A stretch of 64,000 nucleotides of DNA, from assembly GCF_024498075.1 (NCBI RefSeq), contig NZ_JANHOF010000002.1, forward strand, positions 478,431-542,430, written 5' to 3'. Position numbers and translations under genes: made by a program. Positions 50,034-58,698 of the stretch are shown one piece after another. This DNA is from Paenibacillus mendelii (GTDB lineage: Bacteria > Bacillota > Bacilli > Paenibacillales > Paenibacillaceae). The notes under the pieces were generated by a model, which was not told the DNA's origin, made no database searches, and worked only from the letters and a program-made list of their open reading frames with translations. How positions within the stretch are numbered: the first letter of the stretch is position 1; each line of letters begins with the position of its first letter.

Positions 50034-51065
50034 TTACTTGCTTCTCAATCGACTATAGGCAGCCGCACAATACAGGCCTGGTGTAAACCGCCTTTTTATC
50101 ATGAAGAACATAAATCGGTGGTAGTTCCCTAATGTTCCATAAACCTCTTTGTAGTAAATCGGTAATGCGTTCCTTACATGGGGATTGTTAATCATCCGCT
50201 TGACATACTTATATCTTTCGAAGAAACTGACGTCCGCAGTAGGTTTAAAGTACATATAACTAAAAGACATCACACTATTCATAAGCTTGATTGAACGCAG
50301 ATTACTAATGTCAGAAGAGTCGATTTGCATCGCATCCATCTCAGGATTTTCTCGTTTATAGGCTTCGAGAGCCCGGCCAAAATAATCTTTCGACATGATA
50401 TCTCTCGTCGCGCTGCCCGCTACTTCTCTATAATGGTAGCCGGTGTAGTTTATATACTTCATCGTATTTGCTAGACTAAATAACCTTATATTAAACCGTT
50501 CATCCTCGCCCAACGCTACCCCTTCAGGAAACTTCAGACCGCTGCTTTGAATAATGGCATTACGGAATAACTTATTGCAGACAGAATTCAAGCTTTCTTC
50601 CTTCATGAAATGGGCCATAATTTCTTGCTCAATAAATGCCCGATTCAATTGGATACCTGTCGGAAACGGATAGGAGACTGTAACCTTATGCCCTTCCATC
50701 TCACTCTCGTAATTCGAAACCACCACATCACAATCATCTTGCTTCGCCGCGCGATACAACACTTCGTACATGTCCGGCTCGACGGTATCGTCCGCATCGA
50801 CAAAACCGACATATTCGCCAGACGCTTCTGCTAGCCCCGTGTTCCTTGCCGTACTGACACCTTGATTCGCTTGATTGATCAGCCTGATCCGAGCATCCGC
50901 CTGCATATAGGTCTCAATGATGGAATGGCTTTGATCCTTGGAACCATCGTTGATGAATATAAATTCACAGTCCTGCAGCGTTTGATTCAAAAGGGATTCG
51001 ATGCAGGGTGCGAGGTACTTCTCCGCATTAAACACAGGGACGACGACACTCACTTTAAGACTCAT
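50034..51065 (-). CDS. Family 2 glycosyltransferase
   Basis: A 343-residue GT-A enzyme. VSVVVPVFNAEKYLAPCIES at the start, FIFINDGSKDQS near 35 and the D-x-D type VGFVDADDTVEPDM near 88. The C-terminal part has ALGEDERFNIRLFSLA, as in other Bacillota capsule transferases. The start was set at ATG 51065 after AAGGAG; the frame is open to 51134 and that extension would overlap the upstream gene. Sugar unknown. Confidence 0.88.
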   Translation of the reverse strand: MSLKVSVVVPVFNAEKYLAPCIESLLNQTLQDCEFIFINDGSKDQSHSIIETYMQADARIRLINQANQGVSTARNTGLAEASGEYVGFVDADDTVEPDMYEVLYRAAKQDDCDVVVSNYESEMEGHKVTVSYPFPTGIQLNRAFIEQEIMAHFMKEESLNSVCNKLFRNAIIQSSGLKFPEGVALGEDERFNIRLFSLANTMKYINYTGYHYREVAGSATRDIMSKDYFGRALEAYKRENPEMDAMQIDSSDISNLRSIKLMNSVMSFSYMYFKPTADVSFFERYKYVKRMINNPHVRNALPIYYKEVYGTLGNYHRFMFFMIKRRFTPGLYCAAAYSRLRSK

Positions 51066-51097
51066 ACGCCATGTTCTCCTTATATCTAGCCTTGTAC

Positions 51098-52279
51098 CTA
51101 GTAACCGTGTCTTCTCGTTTTTCTCCATGCCCACAGGAAAGGACGCAATGGGAAGTAAAGCACATGCAGCGATTTCGGCAAGGGGAGCGTCTGGGTATCC
51201 ATCGGATACGGAAACAAACAGCTTAATAAGAACAACGCCTTTTGCTGCATGGACATAAGAGCAAACAAGTGCTTCTTGTGATAATTCGCTACCTCAACAG
51301 GCAGCGGTTCACTGTGTAAATTGATCATCTGTCCAATGTAGAACATCGCGTCATGGGCCAGCTTTCTTGAACGGCTTCCTTCTGTTAACTCCTTCATCGA
51401 ATCGCTAAGCGGTGTGTGCAGCAGCTCTGAGGTTAAGTACAAGGCCTGACCGGCTGTATGGAGAAAGTGATTGTTCTGCAGCAGTCTCTTAAACAGATCC
51501 ATGTCAAGTTCTTGCTGCGAAATCTGGTTAATATCCAGCAGCCAGCGCAGTCTGGACCAACCATGACGCGCCCCGTGAGAGACCAGGAACAGAAACAAGT
51601 CCTCGCGCCCCAGAAGATGAACGGGATCCGTCGATATTGTACTCAGCCTCCTGCGTTCCCATAATTCGTTGAACGCCGGTTCCTTCGAAGGACCGGGGTT
51701 CAAGCGCCAATGGATTTCCAGCTTAACCCGCTTGGCAGGATGGTAGTAGGCAACGTGATGATGCCTCCACTTCCAGTCATTCAAGACCGACAGCAAATTA
51801 TCTTCCTTCACGTAACCTATTCCCTCGAGAACCATCTGGACTCGATCTAAGTCATCGAGATGGACAAGAACATCCAGATCAGAGGACGTGCGATGTGAAA
51901 GACTGCCGTAGAGATCTACCGCAACTACAGGACCCTTGAGCATAATGGAACGTATTCCTCTTCCATTCAATTGTTTACTAACATCCGTCATTTCGCCGCT
52001 TAGCTGCAGCATGTGCAACGTATTTTTCCGGTATTCATGAGTGATCGATTGCATGACATATGGCGGTATGCCTGTTAAGGAAAGCTGTTTGATTCTATGG
52101 TTTAGGAACGGGACGAGGCGGTGATGTCTCGATAGTTGAAGAAAATGATCCCAGTTCACATCGGCATGCTGCTCCAGATCAGCTTGAATTTCTTTCTCCG
52201 AATAATCGGATCTCATGAAGGAAAGCAGTAGCTTAAGCTCACTGGGAAGGAGCTCCAAATCTATACCATCGTGTCTCAT
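51098..52279 (-). CDS. Nucleotidyltransferase-fold protein (PF14907-like)
   Basis: About 393 residues. A nucleotidyltransferase-like core, MLKGPVVAVDLYGSLSHRTSSDLDVLVHLDDLD (near 115-145), holds the G-S and D-x-D pair; the rest is helical, with EIHWRLNPG and LFLVSHGARHGWSRLRWLLD. Such proteins are common in Bacillota exopolysaccharide and lasso-peptide loci, but their reaction is not known to me. ATG 52279 follows AAGGAG; an earlier ATG at 52294 overlaps the ribosome site. It is divergent from the epsM-like gene. Confidence 0.75.
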   Translation of the reverse strand: MRHDGIDLELLPSELKLLLSFMRSDYSEKEIQADLEQHADVNWDHFLQLSRHHRLVPFLNHRIKQLSLTGIPPYVMQSITHEYRKNTLHMLQLSGEMTDVSKQLNGRGIRSIMLKGPVVAVDLYGSLSHRTSSDLDVLVHLDDLDRVQMVLEGIGYVKEDNLLSVLNDWKWRHHHVAYYHPAKRVKLEIHWRLNPGPSKEPAFNELWERRRLSTISTDPVHLLGREDLFLFLVSHGARHGWSRLRWLLDINQISQQELDMDLFKRLLQNNHFLHTAGQALYLTSELLHTPLSDSMKELTEGSRSRKLAHDAMFYIGQMINLHSEPLPVEVANYHKKHLFALMSMQQKALFLLSCLFPYPMDTQTLPLPKSLHVLYFPLRPFLWAWRKTRRHGY

Positions 52280-52315
52280 CCAAATCTCCTTCATATTCGT
52301 TTTCTCTTATTTCAA

Positions 52316-52326
52316 TGTGCTAGAAT
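52316..52326 (+). promoter_or_regulatory. Extended -10 promoter of the epsM-like gene
   Basis: TGCTAGAAT is an extended -10 (TGn plus TAGAAT at 52321), about 40 bases before the ATG; no good -35 is needed. It gives the inverted gene its own promoter inside a leftward operon. Confidence 0.4.
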
Positions 52327-52367
52327 ACTAGTATCCCAATCATCTTGGTTCAGAAAGGGCGTTTCCC

Positions 52368-53009
52368 ATGGAAGAAATCGTCATTATTGGTTCTGGCGGT
52401 CATGCCAAAGTCGTAATCGATTGCGTAGAACAATCCAAACAGCATATGATCATCGGTTTAATCGACGAGCATAAACCGCCCGGAACGCATGTATACGGCT
52501 ACGAAGTTCTTGGCGGTCTGGATACGCTGCGGGCAAGCAGCGGCATTGTCGCAATCGGAGATAACTGGATCCGTTCGTTAATGGTAGACCGTATTATGCA
52601 GCTCAACCCGCAGTTTCGGTTTATGACAAGCGTTCATCCTTCTGCGTCAATTGCACGAGGTGTCACCATAGGAGAGGGAACCGTCGTTATGGCTGGCGCT
52701 ATTATTAATAGCGATACCGAGATTGGCAAGCATTGCATCTTGAACACGAAGTCATCCGTGGACCATGACAGCAGGATCGGAGATTTTGCCGCGCTTGCCC
52801 CGAATGCGACGACAGGCGGTCAAGTCCGCATGGGTCAGTATTCCGTCCTGTCACTGGGAGCACAAGTCATCCATGCCATCGAAATCGGTGAGCATTCGGT
52901 CATCGGAGCAGGTTCAACCGTACTCACATCCATTGCTTCCAATGCCGTGGCCTACGGAACGCCGGCCAAAGTCGTTCGAACACGCGAGCGCGGCGAACGT
53001 TACCTATAG
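52368..53009 (+). CDS. epsM: Sugar O/N-acetyltransferase, EpsM/PglD-like
   Basis: A 213-residue left-handed beta-helix acetyltransferase. EIVIIGSGGHAKVVIDCVEQ at the start is the PglD/NeuD Rossmann-like part; hexapeptide repeats run from about residue 95 to 190 (ARGVTIGEGTVVMAGAI, GKHCILNTKSSVDHDSRIGDFAALAPNA). His in SSVDHD is the usual catalytic base of PglD. It should acetylate the 4-amino sugar made by the EpsN-like enzyme. It is the only EPS gene on the plus strand and converges on the epsL-like gene with five bases between. Confidence 0.88.
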   Translation: MEEIVIIGSGGHAKVVIDCVEQSKQHMIIGLIDEHKPPGTHVYGYEVLGGLDTLRASSGIVAIGDNWIRSLMVDRIMQLNPQFRFMTSVHPSASIARGVTIGEGTVVMAGAIINSDTEIGKHCILNTKSSVDHDSRIGDFAALAPNATTGGQVRMGQYSVLSLGAQVIHAIEIGEHSVIGAGSTVLTSIASNAVAYGTPAKVVRTRERGERYL

Positions 53010-53014
53010 CTCAC

Positions 53015-53620
53015 TCATGCATCACGATGATGTTCGCTCCCCCGAAAGAGCGGCATCGTCGCATGGTTGGCATTGTTAATACCCACCGGTCGTATCACGC
53101 GCATGAACGTTAACATCATAATTTTGCAATCAAGCCAAAGGCTGTGATTCTCGACATACCAAACATCAAGCTGAAGCTTTTCTTCCCAAGTAATCGCATT
53201 TCTTCCGTTCACTTGCGACCAGCCGGTTATACCAGGCCGTACATCATGACGCTTGGCCTGCTCTTCCGAATACAGGGGAAGATAGTCCATTAATAGCGGT
53301 CTTGGACCGACCAAGCTTAGCTCGCCTTTGATGACGTTGAAAAGCTGCGGAAACTCATCCAGACTATATTTTCGCAGGAAAATTCCAAAGCCCGTCAATC
53401 GAAGATTATCCGATAACAGGACCCCGTTATTATCCTTGGCATCCGTCATGGTGCGAAACTTATACAAGACGAATGGTTTCCCGTTAAGTCCGGGACGCTG
53501 CTGCCTGAAGAATACGGGTTTACCGATTTTGATTCGAACTAGAATGGCCGTAAGCAGAATGAAGGGAGACAGCACGGTTAGCAGAAGGGTTGCGGCGCAC
53601 AGATCAATTAGCCTTTTCAT
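53015..53620 (-). CDS. epsL: Initiating sugar-phosphate transferase, EpsL/PglC-like
   Basis: A 201-residue small phosphoglycosyltransferase that puts the first sugar phosphate on undecaprenyl phosphate. One N-terminal re-entrant membrane helix (LIDLCAATLLLTVLSPFILL), then KIGKPVFFRQQRPGLNGKPF, YKFRTMTD, the catalytic Asp-Glu pair in LRKYSLDEFPQLFNV and VGPRPLLMDYLPLY. ATG follows GAGGCG. Likely substrate is UDP-di-N-acetylbacillosamine, given EpsC-, EpsN- and EpsM-like genes in the locus. Confidence 0.92.
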   Translation of the reverse strand: MKRLIDLCAATLLLTVLSPFILLTAILVRIKIGKPVFFRQQRPGLNGKPFVLYKFRTMTDAKDNNGVLLSDNLRLTGFGIFLRKYSLDEFPQLFNVIKGELSLVGPRPLLMDYLPLYSEEQAKRHDVRPGITGWSQVNGRNAITWEEKLQLDVWYVENHSLWLDCKIMMLTFMRVIRPVGINNANHATMPLFRGSEHHRDA

Positions 53621-54824
53621 AGTACGCCTCTTCTCCTTCTATTAACTGATAGAATCTAGCCAGCTCATGTTGATATCGGCTGCCGGAGAGTTGAATACGT
53701 CTCGTTAAGCCTTCGCGGAGCTCCTTGCTTGCGATGAGCCGCATGATGCCTTCGGCAATCCCTTCAGCACTGACAGGTACGATAATTCCGGTTTCTCCGT
53801 CAATAACTTGGTGGCGAAACGAAGGTATATCGGTAACAACAAGCGGACGGCACAAGGCCAGTGCTTCTTCTACCGCAATGCAATGGGCTTCCGTCTTGGA
53901 TGGCTGTATGTAGATGTCGCAGCCGTTCATATAGGGGTATGGATTCGCTTGTTCGCCAAGCAGAAGAAACCGCTCTTCCAGCTGAAGCTCTTTTGCACGC
54001 ATCGTAAGTTCGCTTCGCAATGCGCCATCACCAACAATTTGCCAGCGGATATTGGCGCCCTGATTGACCAATAGGGCGCATGCCTCAAGGGCAAGCATGA
54101 CCCCTTTCTCGTCTCCCAGGCGGGCAACCGTTGTCAATGTAATCCCCAAGAAACGATAATCTTCAACCTTCTCATTAGCCAAGCGGCGAATAGCGTCCAC
54201 CGAAACCCGGTTTCGGATCACCCGCATCTTCGAGGCATACTCCGGAAAATAACTCTCCAGAGACAGCTTAGCCGAATCGGCCACCGTTACGATGTAATCG
54301 CACTTCGCGAAGCTCTTGCGTTCCATTCTCGGACATGGCCAGCCCTGCTGCTCACTATAGCCATAGTCCATATGATTATAGAGAATTTTCTTCCGGGCAT
54401 TGACCTTCTCGGCCACATAATAATTGCAATGGAAGTCTAGATAGCTTATGGCCGCATCATACGGACTGCTGAGGGAGCGAAGTGCATGACGGTAGATCGC
54501 CCACCTGACTCCGACGCCTTTCCCCTCCGACAGAGCGGCGAGAGCCGAAGCCAATATTCTTCCCGCAAGCAGACGGAAACGGCCTTTTCTCAAGAGAATA
54601 GGAACCGCCTTTGACAATGGCACGGTAAAGGTATCGAATAATGGCGGAAGTATATTTACGCTCGGCGGCACTTGTTCGAACAACGCTCCACTATGATCGA
54701 ACAAGAGCAGATCCACCTCGTATTTCTCATAGTCCAGCTCCGAGAGCAGGGTCAGAAGGCTTTTCTCAGCACCTCCTGTATGGAGGTATTGGGTGACAAA
54801 TAACAACCGCTTCTTCAACGTCAA
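53604..54824 (-). CDS. Family 4 glycosyltransferase
   Basis: About 406 residues, GT-B fold. RLLFVTQYLHTGGAEKSLLTLLSEL at the start; donor domain with TTVARLGDEKGVMLALEA and PSKTEAHCIAVEEALALCRP, the E-x7-E motif. It shares the N-terminal layout of the genes at 46453 and 47648 and is a more distant paralogue. The start is TTG 54824, or TTG 54818, which is better spaced from GGAAG. Overlaps the epsL start by 17 bases. Confidence 0.87.
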   Translation of the reverse strand: MTLKKRLLFVTQYLHTGGAEKSLLTLLSELDYEKYEVDLLLFDHSGALFEQVPPSVNILPPLFDTFTVPLSKAVPILLRKGRFRLLAGRILASALAALSEGKGVGVRWAIYRHALRSLSSPYDAAISYLDFHCNYYVAEKVNARKKILYNHMDYGYSEQQGWPCPRMERKSFAKCDYIVTVADSAKLSLESYFPEYASKMRVIRNRVSVDAIRRLANEKVEDYRFLGITLTTVARLGDEKGVMLALEACALLVNQGANIRWQIVGDGALRSELTMRAKELQLEERFLLLGEQANPYPYMNGCDIYIQPSKTEAHCIAVEEALALCRPLVVTDIPSFRHQVIDGETGIIVPVSAEGIAEGIMRLIASKELREGLTRRIQLSGSRYQHELARFYQLIEGEEAYYEKAN

Positions 54825-54833
54825 CTTCCTTTC

Positions 54834-55577
54834 TTATCCTCTCATCCTAACTGCGTTCCGCAGTTTAGAGATCATCTTCGGACCTACGACCCGGCTCAGC
54901 ATCCGCTTTACTTCACTACGATAACGAATATGAGCCGGCAGCCACGACTTTGCGAAGTGATGGATGGCATAGCTTTCATTCGTGATATAATTCGCACCGT
55001 TGATATAATCATAGGGACAGAAGGTTGTTCGCGGATAGAACACGACGCCGTTACTGAGCTCCTGGTATTGTCCGTTCGGGATTAAGCCGGTTGCTATGCA
55101 ATGATTCGTAATGATACTCGTATTCGTTGTCATATCGAGCGATCCGTCTGCTCGGACGAAGTCAAGATCATCATAGTGCCGAAGCAGCTCCTCGATCCAT
55201 ATATGGCCCTTGGCAGATGCCATCAACCCAGTGGGCACATGCTTGTCGTCTTCAAAACCGGAGAATGCTTCATGATGAAGAAAGGCATCAAGCGGCTTTA
55301 GCACTTCCACATCCGTATCCATGTAAATCCCGCCATGATGATAGAGGGCATACAGTCGTACATAATCACTGACGAAAGCATATTTTCGCGATTCATAGGC
55401 CTGCTGCACATACCGGTTGGAATGAATGTCGAAATTATCCTCGTTCCACTCCATGAATTGATAGTCGCCCAAATAGCGCTGCCAGCTCTTCATACATTTC
55501 TTAATTTTGGGTGATTTCTCCCCACGGCCGAACCATACGAAATGGATGATTCGCGGAATTTTACTTGAATGATTCAC
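54834..55577 (-). CDS. Family 32 (DXD) glycosyltransferase
   Basis: A 247-residue GT-A enzyme of the Gly_transf_sug/GT32 type: IPRIIHFVWFGRGEKSPKIKKCM at the start, FVSDYVRLYALYHHGGIYMDTDVEVLKPLD near 70-100 with the metal-binding D-x-D, and NTSIITNHCIATG near 150. GTG start after GGGGAGG; its first bases overlap the end of the acyltransferase gene. Sugar unknown; capsule loci often use such enzymes for Gal, GlcNAc or mannose. Confidence 0.88.
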   Translation of the reverse strand: MNHSSKIPRIIHFVWFGRGEKSPKIKKCMKSWQRYLGDYQFMEWNEDNFDIHSNRYVQQAYESRKYAFVSDYVRLYALYHHGGIYMDTDVEVLKPLDAFLHHEAFSGFEDDKHVPTGLMASAKGHIWIEELLRHYDDLDFVRADGSLDMTTNTSIITNHCIATGLIPNGQYQELSNGVVFYPRTTFCPYDYINGANYITNESYAIHHFAKSWLPAHIRYRSEVKRMLSRVVGPKMISKLRNAVRMRG

Positions 55578-56664
55578 TTAACCTCCCCTTTCTGTCTTGC
55601 TCCATGTTTCTACTTCTTCTCATTATCAGGTTATCTAACAATTTTTTGACCTTTATTCTCATTGGTTCTTCGTAAAAATGATACATCAAAACACTCAATA
55701 GAATTGTTACTGAAAAGCAGATCAGAATGAGCAGGTATGTATTAATATTTGGCTTCCACAAGAAGAAAATGTAACTTAAAACGAGATTATGAATCATATA
55801 AAATGAGAAGCTTACTTTCCCTAAATAAACTAAAATACGATTGGACAACAATGTTGAAATTGCCCCTCTTTGAAAAGAAAAAACATATATAAGAATACTC
55901 CAAATGGGAATAAAAAGTATTCCATATCTGATGTTCTGTGACATAGCCGGAGCGATTATGACTACTGCAACAAGTAAACCAACAGAACACAATTCAAATA
56001 CACTAAACAGAAATGGTGAAATTCTTTTGACTATGGTCCTGGACTGCAGAAAAATAAACCCAAGTAGAACACCAGCCATAAATTCAAATAGTCTGGTTAC
56101 GGGGAAGAAATAAGCAAACCACAACACAAAACTGCCTTTATCCGGTAATAGGGAGAAGGATATGACTAAGGTAAGCCAGACAACACACAAGACTACTACT
56201 TTGGTTTTTATTTTCTTAAAATATTTCAAAGCTATAAAAACAAGAATAGGAAACATGGCATAAAAAAAGAGCTCATCGGATAAGCTCCACGACACACCAT
56301 TAAATGAAACATTACCAAATGGGATAAAGCTATGTATTAACAATAGATTTGTAGCTGCCTGAATTATATACAGAGCCGTATCGTGTTTGAGCGGAATAAA
56401 AAAGTAATAAGGTATAGCTAAAAAAAATGTAAATACATGTACTGGATATATTTTCGCAATTCTGGACGAATAGAATTTTTTCATTTCGATATTATTGAAG
56501 CTTCTCATCTTAACACTATAGGTGTACGTAAGAATAAAGCCTGAAAGGATAAAAAAGAAGCTTACTCCTACATATCCTAGTTGAAATGCTGATCCTATCT
56601 CTACATGATGAATAAATACCAGTAAAGCTGCTAAAAATCGAAAGGAGGTTAACGGATTCAGCAT
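55561..56664 (-). CDS. Acyltransferase 3 family (OafA-like) membrane protein
   Basis: A 367-residue membrane O-acyltransferase with about ten hydrophobic segments. LTSFRFLAALLVFIHHVE holds the essential His of the family (R-F-x-A--V---H); GYVGVSFFFILSGFILTYTY and SRIAKIYPVHVFTF follow. The start was set at ATG 56664 (LNPLTSFRF); the frame is open to 56736 inside the next gene. It probably adds acetyl or another acyl group to the polymer. The gene is clearly more AT-rich than its neighbours. Confidence 0.88.
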   Translation of the reverse strand: MLNPLTSFRFLAALLVFIHHVEIGSAFQLGYVGVSFFFILSGFILTYTYSVKMRSFNNIEMKKFYSSRIAKIYPVHVFTFFLAIPYYFFIPLKHDTALYIIQAATNLLLIHSFIPFGNVSFNGVSWSLSDELFFYAMFPILVFIALKYFKKIKTKVVVLCVVWLTLVISFSLLPDKGSFVLWFAYFFPVTRLFEFMAGVLLGFIFLQSRTIVKRISPFLFSVFELCSVGLLVAVVIIAPAMSQNIRYGILFIPIWSILIYVFSFQRGAISTLLSNRILVYLGKVSFSFYMIHNLVLSYIFFLWKPNINTYLLILICFSVTILLSVLMYHFYEEPMRIKVKKLLDNLIMRRSRNMEQDRKGRLSESFK

Positions 56665-56687
56665 AGACTTCCATTCTCCAATACTAA

Positions 56688-57752
56688 TTATTTTATAAAG
56701 TTGCTGCCGTATTGTGTGCCAAATATAATGACACATTCATAGAAGTAAAAAATGAAATAGCAAACCAAAATGCCATAATACATGAGCTTTTGATCTTTTT
56801 CCCTAAATACCTTGATAACCCATGAAAGCAAGATAAGCTGATATAGCCCAAAATAAATAGAGAATCTGGCAAAAATCCAGTTCTGAGTGGAGATAATCAT
56901 GAATACGCAATTGATTAAGTTCAAGTTTACTATGTAGTCTATATTAGGGAATAGCACCCTAAGTTTATCCCGTCCCAGGAAAGCAATAACTAGCGGGATT
57001 AGAGCCACAACCACACGAAGGATATTTGCTCCGCCTTCCGAGAAGTTCTGATACTGGCCGTATTGGCTATCTCCTATAACAGAGAATAAAGCGCCCATAA
57101 ATTGATTAAAACCAATAACAATTACTACTGCTACGGCCACCAATAGGACCGTTTGTTTGGTCCATGCCTTTTTTCTAACTACGAAATAGATCGGAAGTAA
57201 AATCAGAGCGCTCTTGTGTATCGTTGAGGCTAGCAGAACAATCAGAACGTATTTCTTCCAGTCGCCGTTAAGCAAATATTTCGTGCTCGTAAAAATAATG
57301 GCTGCTGCAAGATACTGCCTTATCCCGTTCATAGATGTTAGATACATACCGCTCGTTATATAAATGAATATACTAAGTTCCACAATCCTAGAGTACCTGT
57401 ATATAACTGCGACAATTAATACGTTTGTTATCAGTGCAGTCACAAAGATCATGATCTGAGGGTCTCTACTAATGCTCTGTAAAATCATTTGAAGAATAAT
57501 AAAGCCAAAATCACCGTTAAAATCGAGTGTCTCCCACGTATAAATACCCGTCACATAGGAATGAACGTAATATACCGTATCCCCGATGTTATTCCGAAGT
57601 CCAGCTACTAATGCTAATACAGCCATTGTAATGAAAGCTGGAAAAACACTGGGTTGTATATAAGTAGGACCTATGCTGACCGGTTTGGAGAAATACCTAG
57701 ACAGAAGAGAAAATATATACGCGAGTGCCAAGGTGAACCAAAATACCGTCAT
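56688..57752 (-). CDS. epsG: EpsG-family polysaccharide polymerase
   Basis: A 354-residue membrane protein with about ten hydrophobic segments. ALVAGLRNNIGDTVYYVHSY near residue 48 is the EpsG signature (R-x4-D-T-Y); MNGIRQYLAAAIIF near 145 and STIHKSALILLPIYFV near 180 follow. EpsG proteins are the likely Wzy-type polymerases of eps-like loci. ATG 57752 follows AAGGGG by seven bases. Like the acyltransferase gene it is notably AT-rich. Confidence 0.88.
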   Translation of the reverse strand: MTVFWFTLALAYIFSLLSRYFSKPVSIGPTYIQPSVFPAFITMAVLALVAGLRNNIGDTVYYVHSYVTGIYTWETLDFNGDFGFIILQMILQSISRDPQIMIFVTALITNVLIVAVIYRYSRIVELSIFIYITSGMYLTSMNGIRQYLAAAIIFTSTKYLLNGDWKKYVLIVLLASTIHKSALILLPIYFVVRKKAWTKQTVLLVAVAVVIVIGFNQFMGALFSVIGDSQYGQYQNFSEGGANILRVVVALIPLVIAFLGRDKLRVLFPNIDYIVNLNLINCVFMIISTQNWIFARFSIYFGLYQLILLSWVIKVFREKDQKLMYYGILVCYFIFYFYECVIIFGTQYGSNFIK

Positions 57753-57772
57753 TGCCATACCCCTTCATTACA

Positions 57773-58675
57773 CTAGTTGGCTTTTAACGTCGTCGATCTC
57801 CGTGTATTCCGTATGTACAAATAGAGCAGTGCTCCCACAGGTGCAGCCAGAAACGTTGACAACTTGCACGGTGAATCCAACAAAAAACGACGATTTTCTA
57901 TCATTAGACTACTCGCCACATAATGGATCGATTCCCGCAGCCGCTTCTTATAGGTGGGAGCGTACTTCATCGAAACCTTGCGAAAGAACGTAAACCCGCG
58001 CGGGTTGTTTCTATACTGCTTGATAATATTCATGCTGGAACCGTCGGCCAAGTATTCGACGATGCACAGCACCTCGTTCATGACGAGCAGCGGATGCTGC
58101 TGGTCGATTAGAATATATTTGTACGCAAGCGGACAATACTTCTCACCCGGGAATAAAGGGTAAGGCGGACATTGCCTGGTCAGCTCTGAACGGTAAACAA
58201 GCTTCTTGTCACCCTTCACGCCATGCAACTCGTAAAGGTCTGTTAGCTTGGAGGTCTTCAGCTGGTCTGGCATCCGCGTTCCAATAATTTCGCCGCTTGG
58301 GGATGCGTCTAAGCCGACGATTCCGGATACCTGCTTGCTGCCGTGCATCTCCCAGAAGGCAATGATTTTCTCAACGGCATCATCGGGCATATAATCATCT
58401 GAATCAATACATACGTTCAATTCGGTATCAATCAATTCATAGGCTGTGTTATGCGCGCCGTGCATGCCTTGATTTTCTTGATAATGGTATCTAATCGGAA
58501 TGATCCCCTCATCAATCCAATCCTCGACCAGCTGTCTGGTATCATCGCTCGAGCCGTCATCGATAATAAGCCATATGAATTGCCGGCAGCTCTGGCGGAC
58601 CAAGCTCGCGTAACATTGATGAAGGATATACGCCCTGTTGTATGTAGGTGTAAAAACAGTCAGTATCGGTGCCAC
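57773..58675 (-). CDS. Family 2 glycosyltransferase
   Basis: A 300-residue GT-A enzyme. LTVFTPTYNRAYILHQCYAS at the start, WLIIDDGSSDDTRQL near 35 and NVCIDSDDYMPDDAVE near 88 (D-x-D). The C-terminal part has FPGEKYCPLAYKYILID, known from capsular glycosyltransferases of Bacillota. GTG start 8 bases after GGAGG. It occupies the place of EpsE in the Bacillus order but no motility-brake function can be inferred. Confidence 0.88.
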   Translation of the reverse strand: MAPILTVFTPTYNRAYILHQCYASLVRQSCRQFIWLIIDDGSSDDTRQLVEDWIDEGIIPIRYHYQENQGMHGAHNTAYELIDTELNVCIDSDDYMPDDAVEKIIAFWEMHGSKQVSGIVGLDASPSGEIIGTRMPDQLKTSKLTDLYELHGVKGDKKLVYRSELTRQCPPYPLFPGEKYCPLAYKYILIDQQHPLLVMNEVLCIVEYLADGSSMNIIKQYRNNPRGFTFFRKVSMKYAPTYKKRLRESIHYVASSLMIENRRFLLDSPCKLSTFLAAPVGALLYLYIRNTRRSTTLKAN

Positions 58676-58698
58676 CTTTTAATCCTCCATTATGAGAG

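Noticed and set aside
57773..58675. EpsE-type motility clutch
   Set aside because: Position and family 2 fold agree with EpsE, but the clutch residues cannot be judged by eye, so it is named only as a glycosyltransferase.
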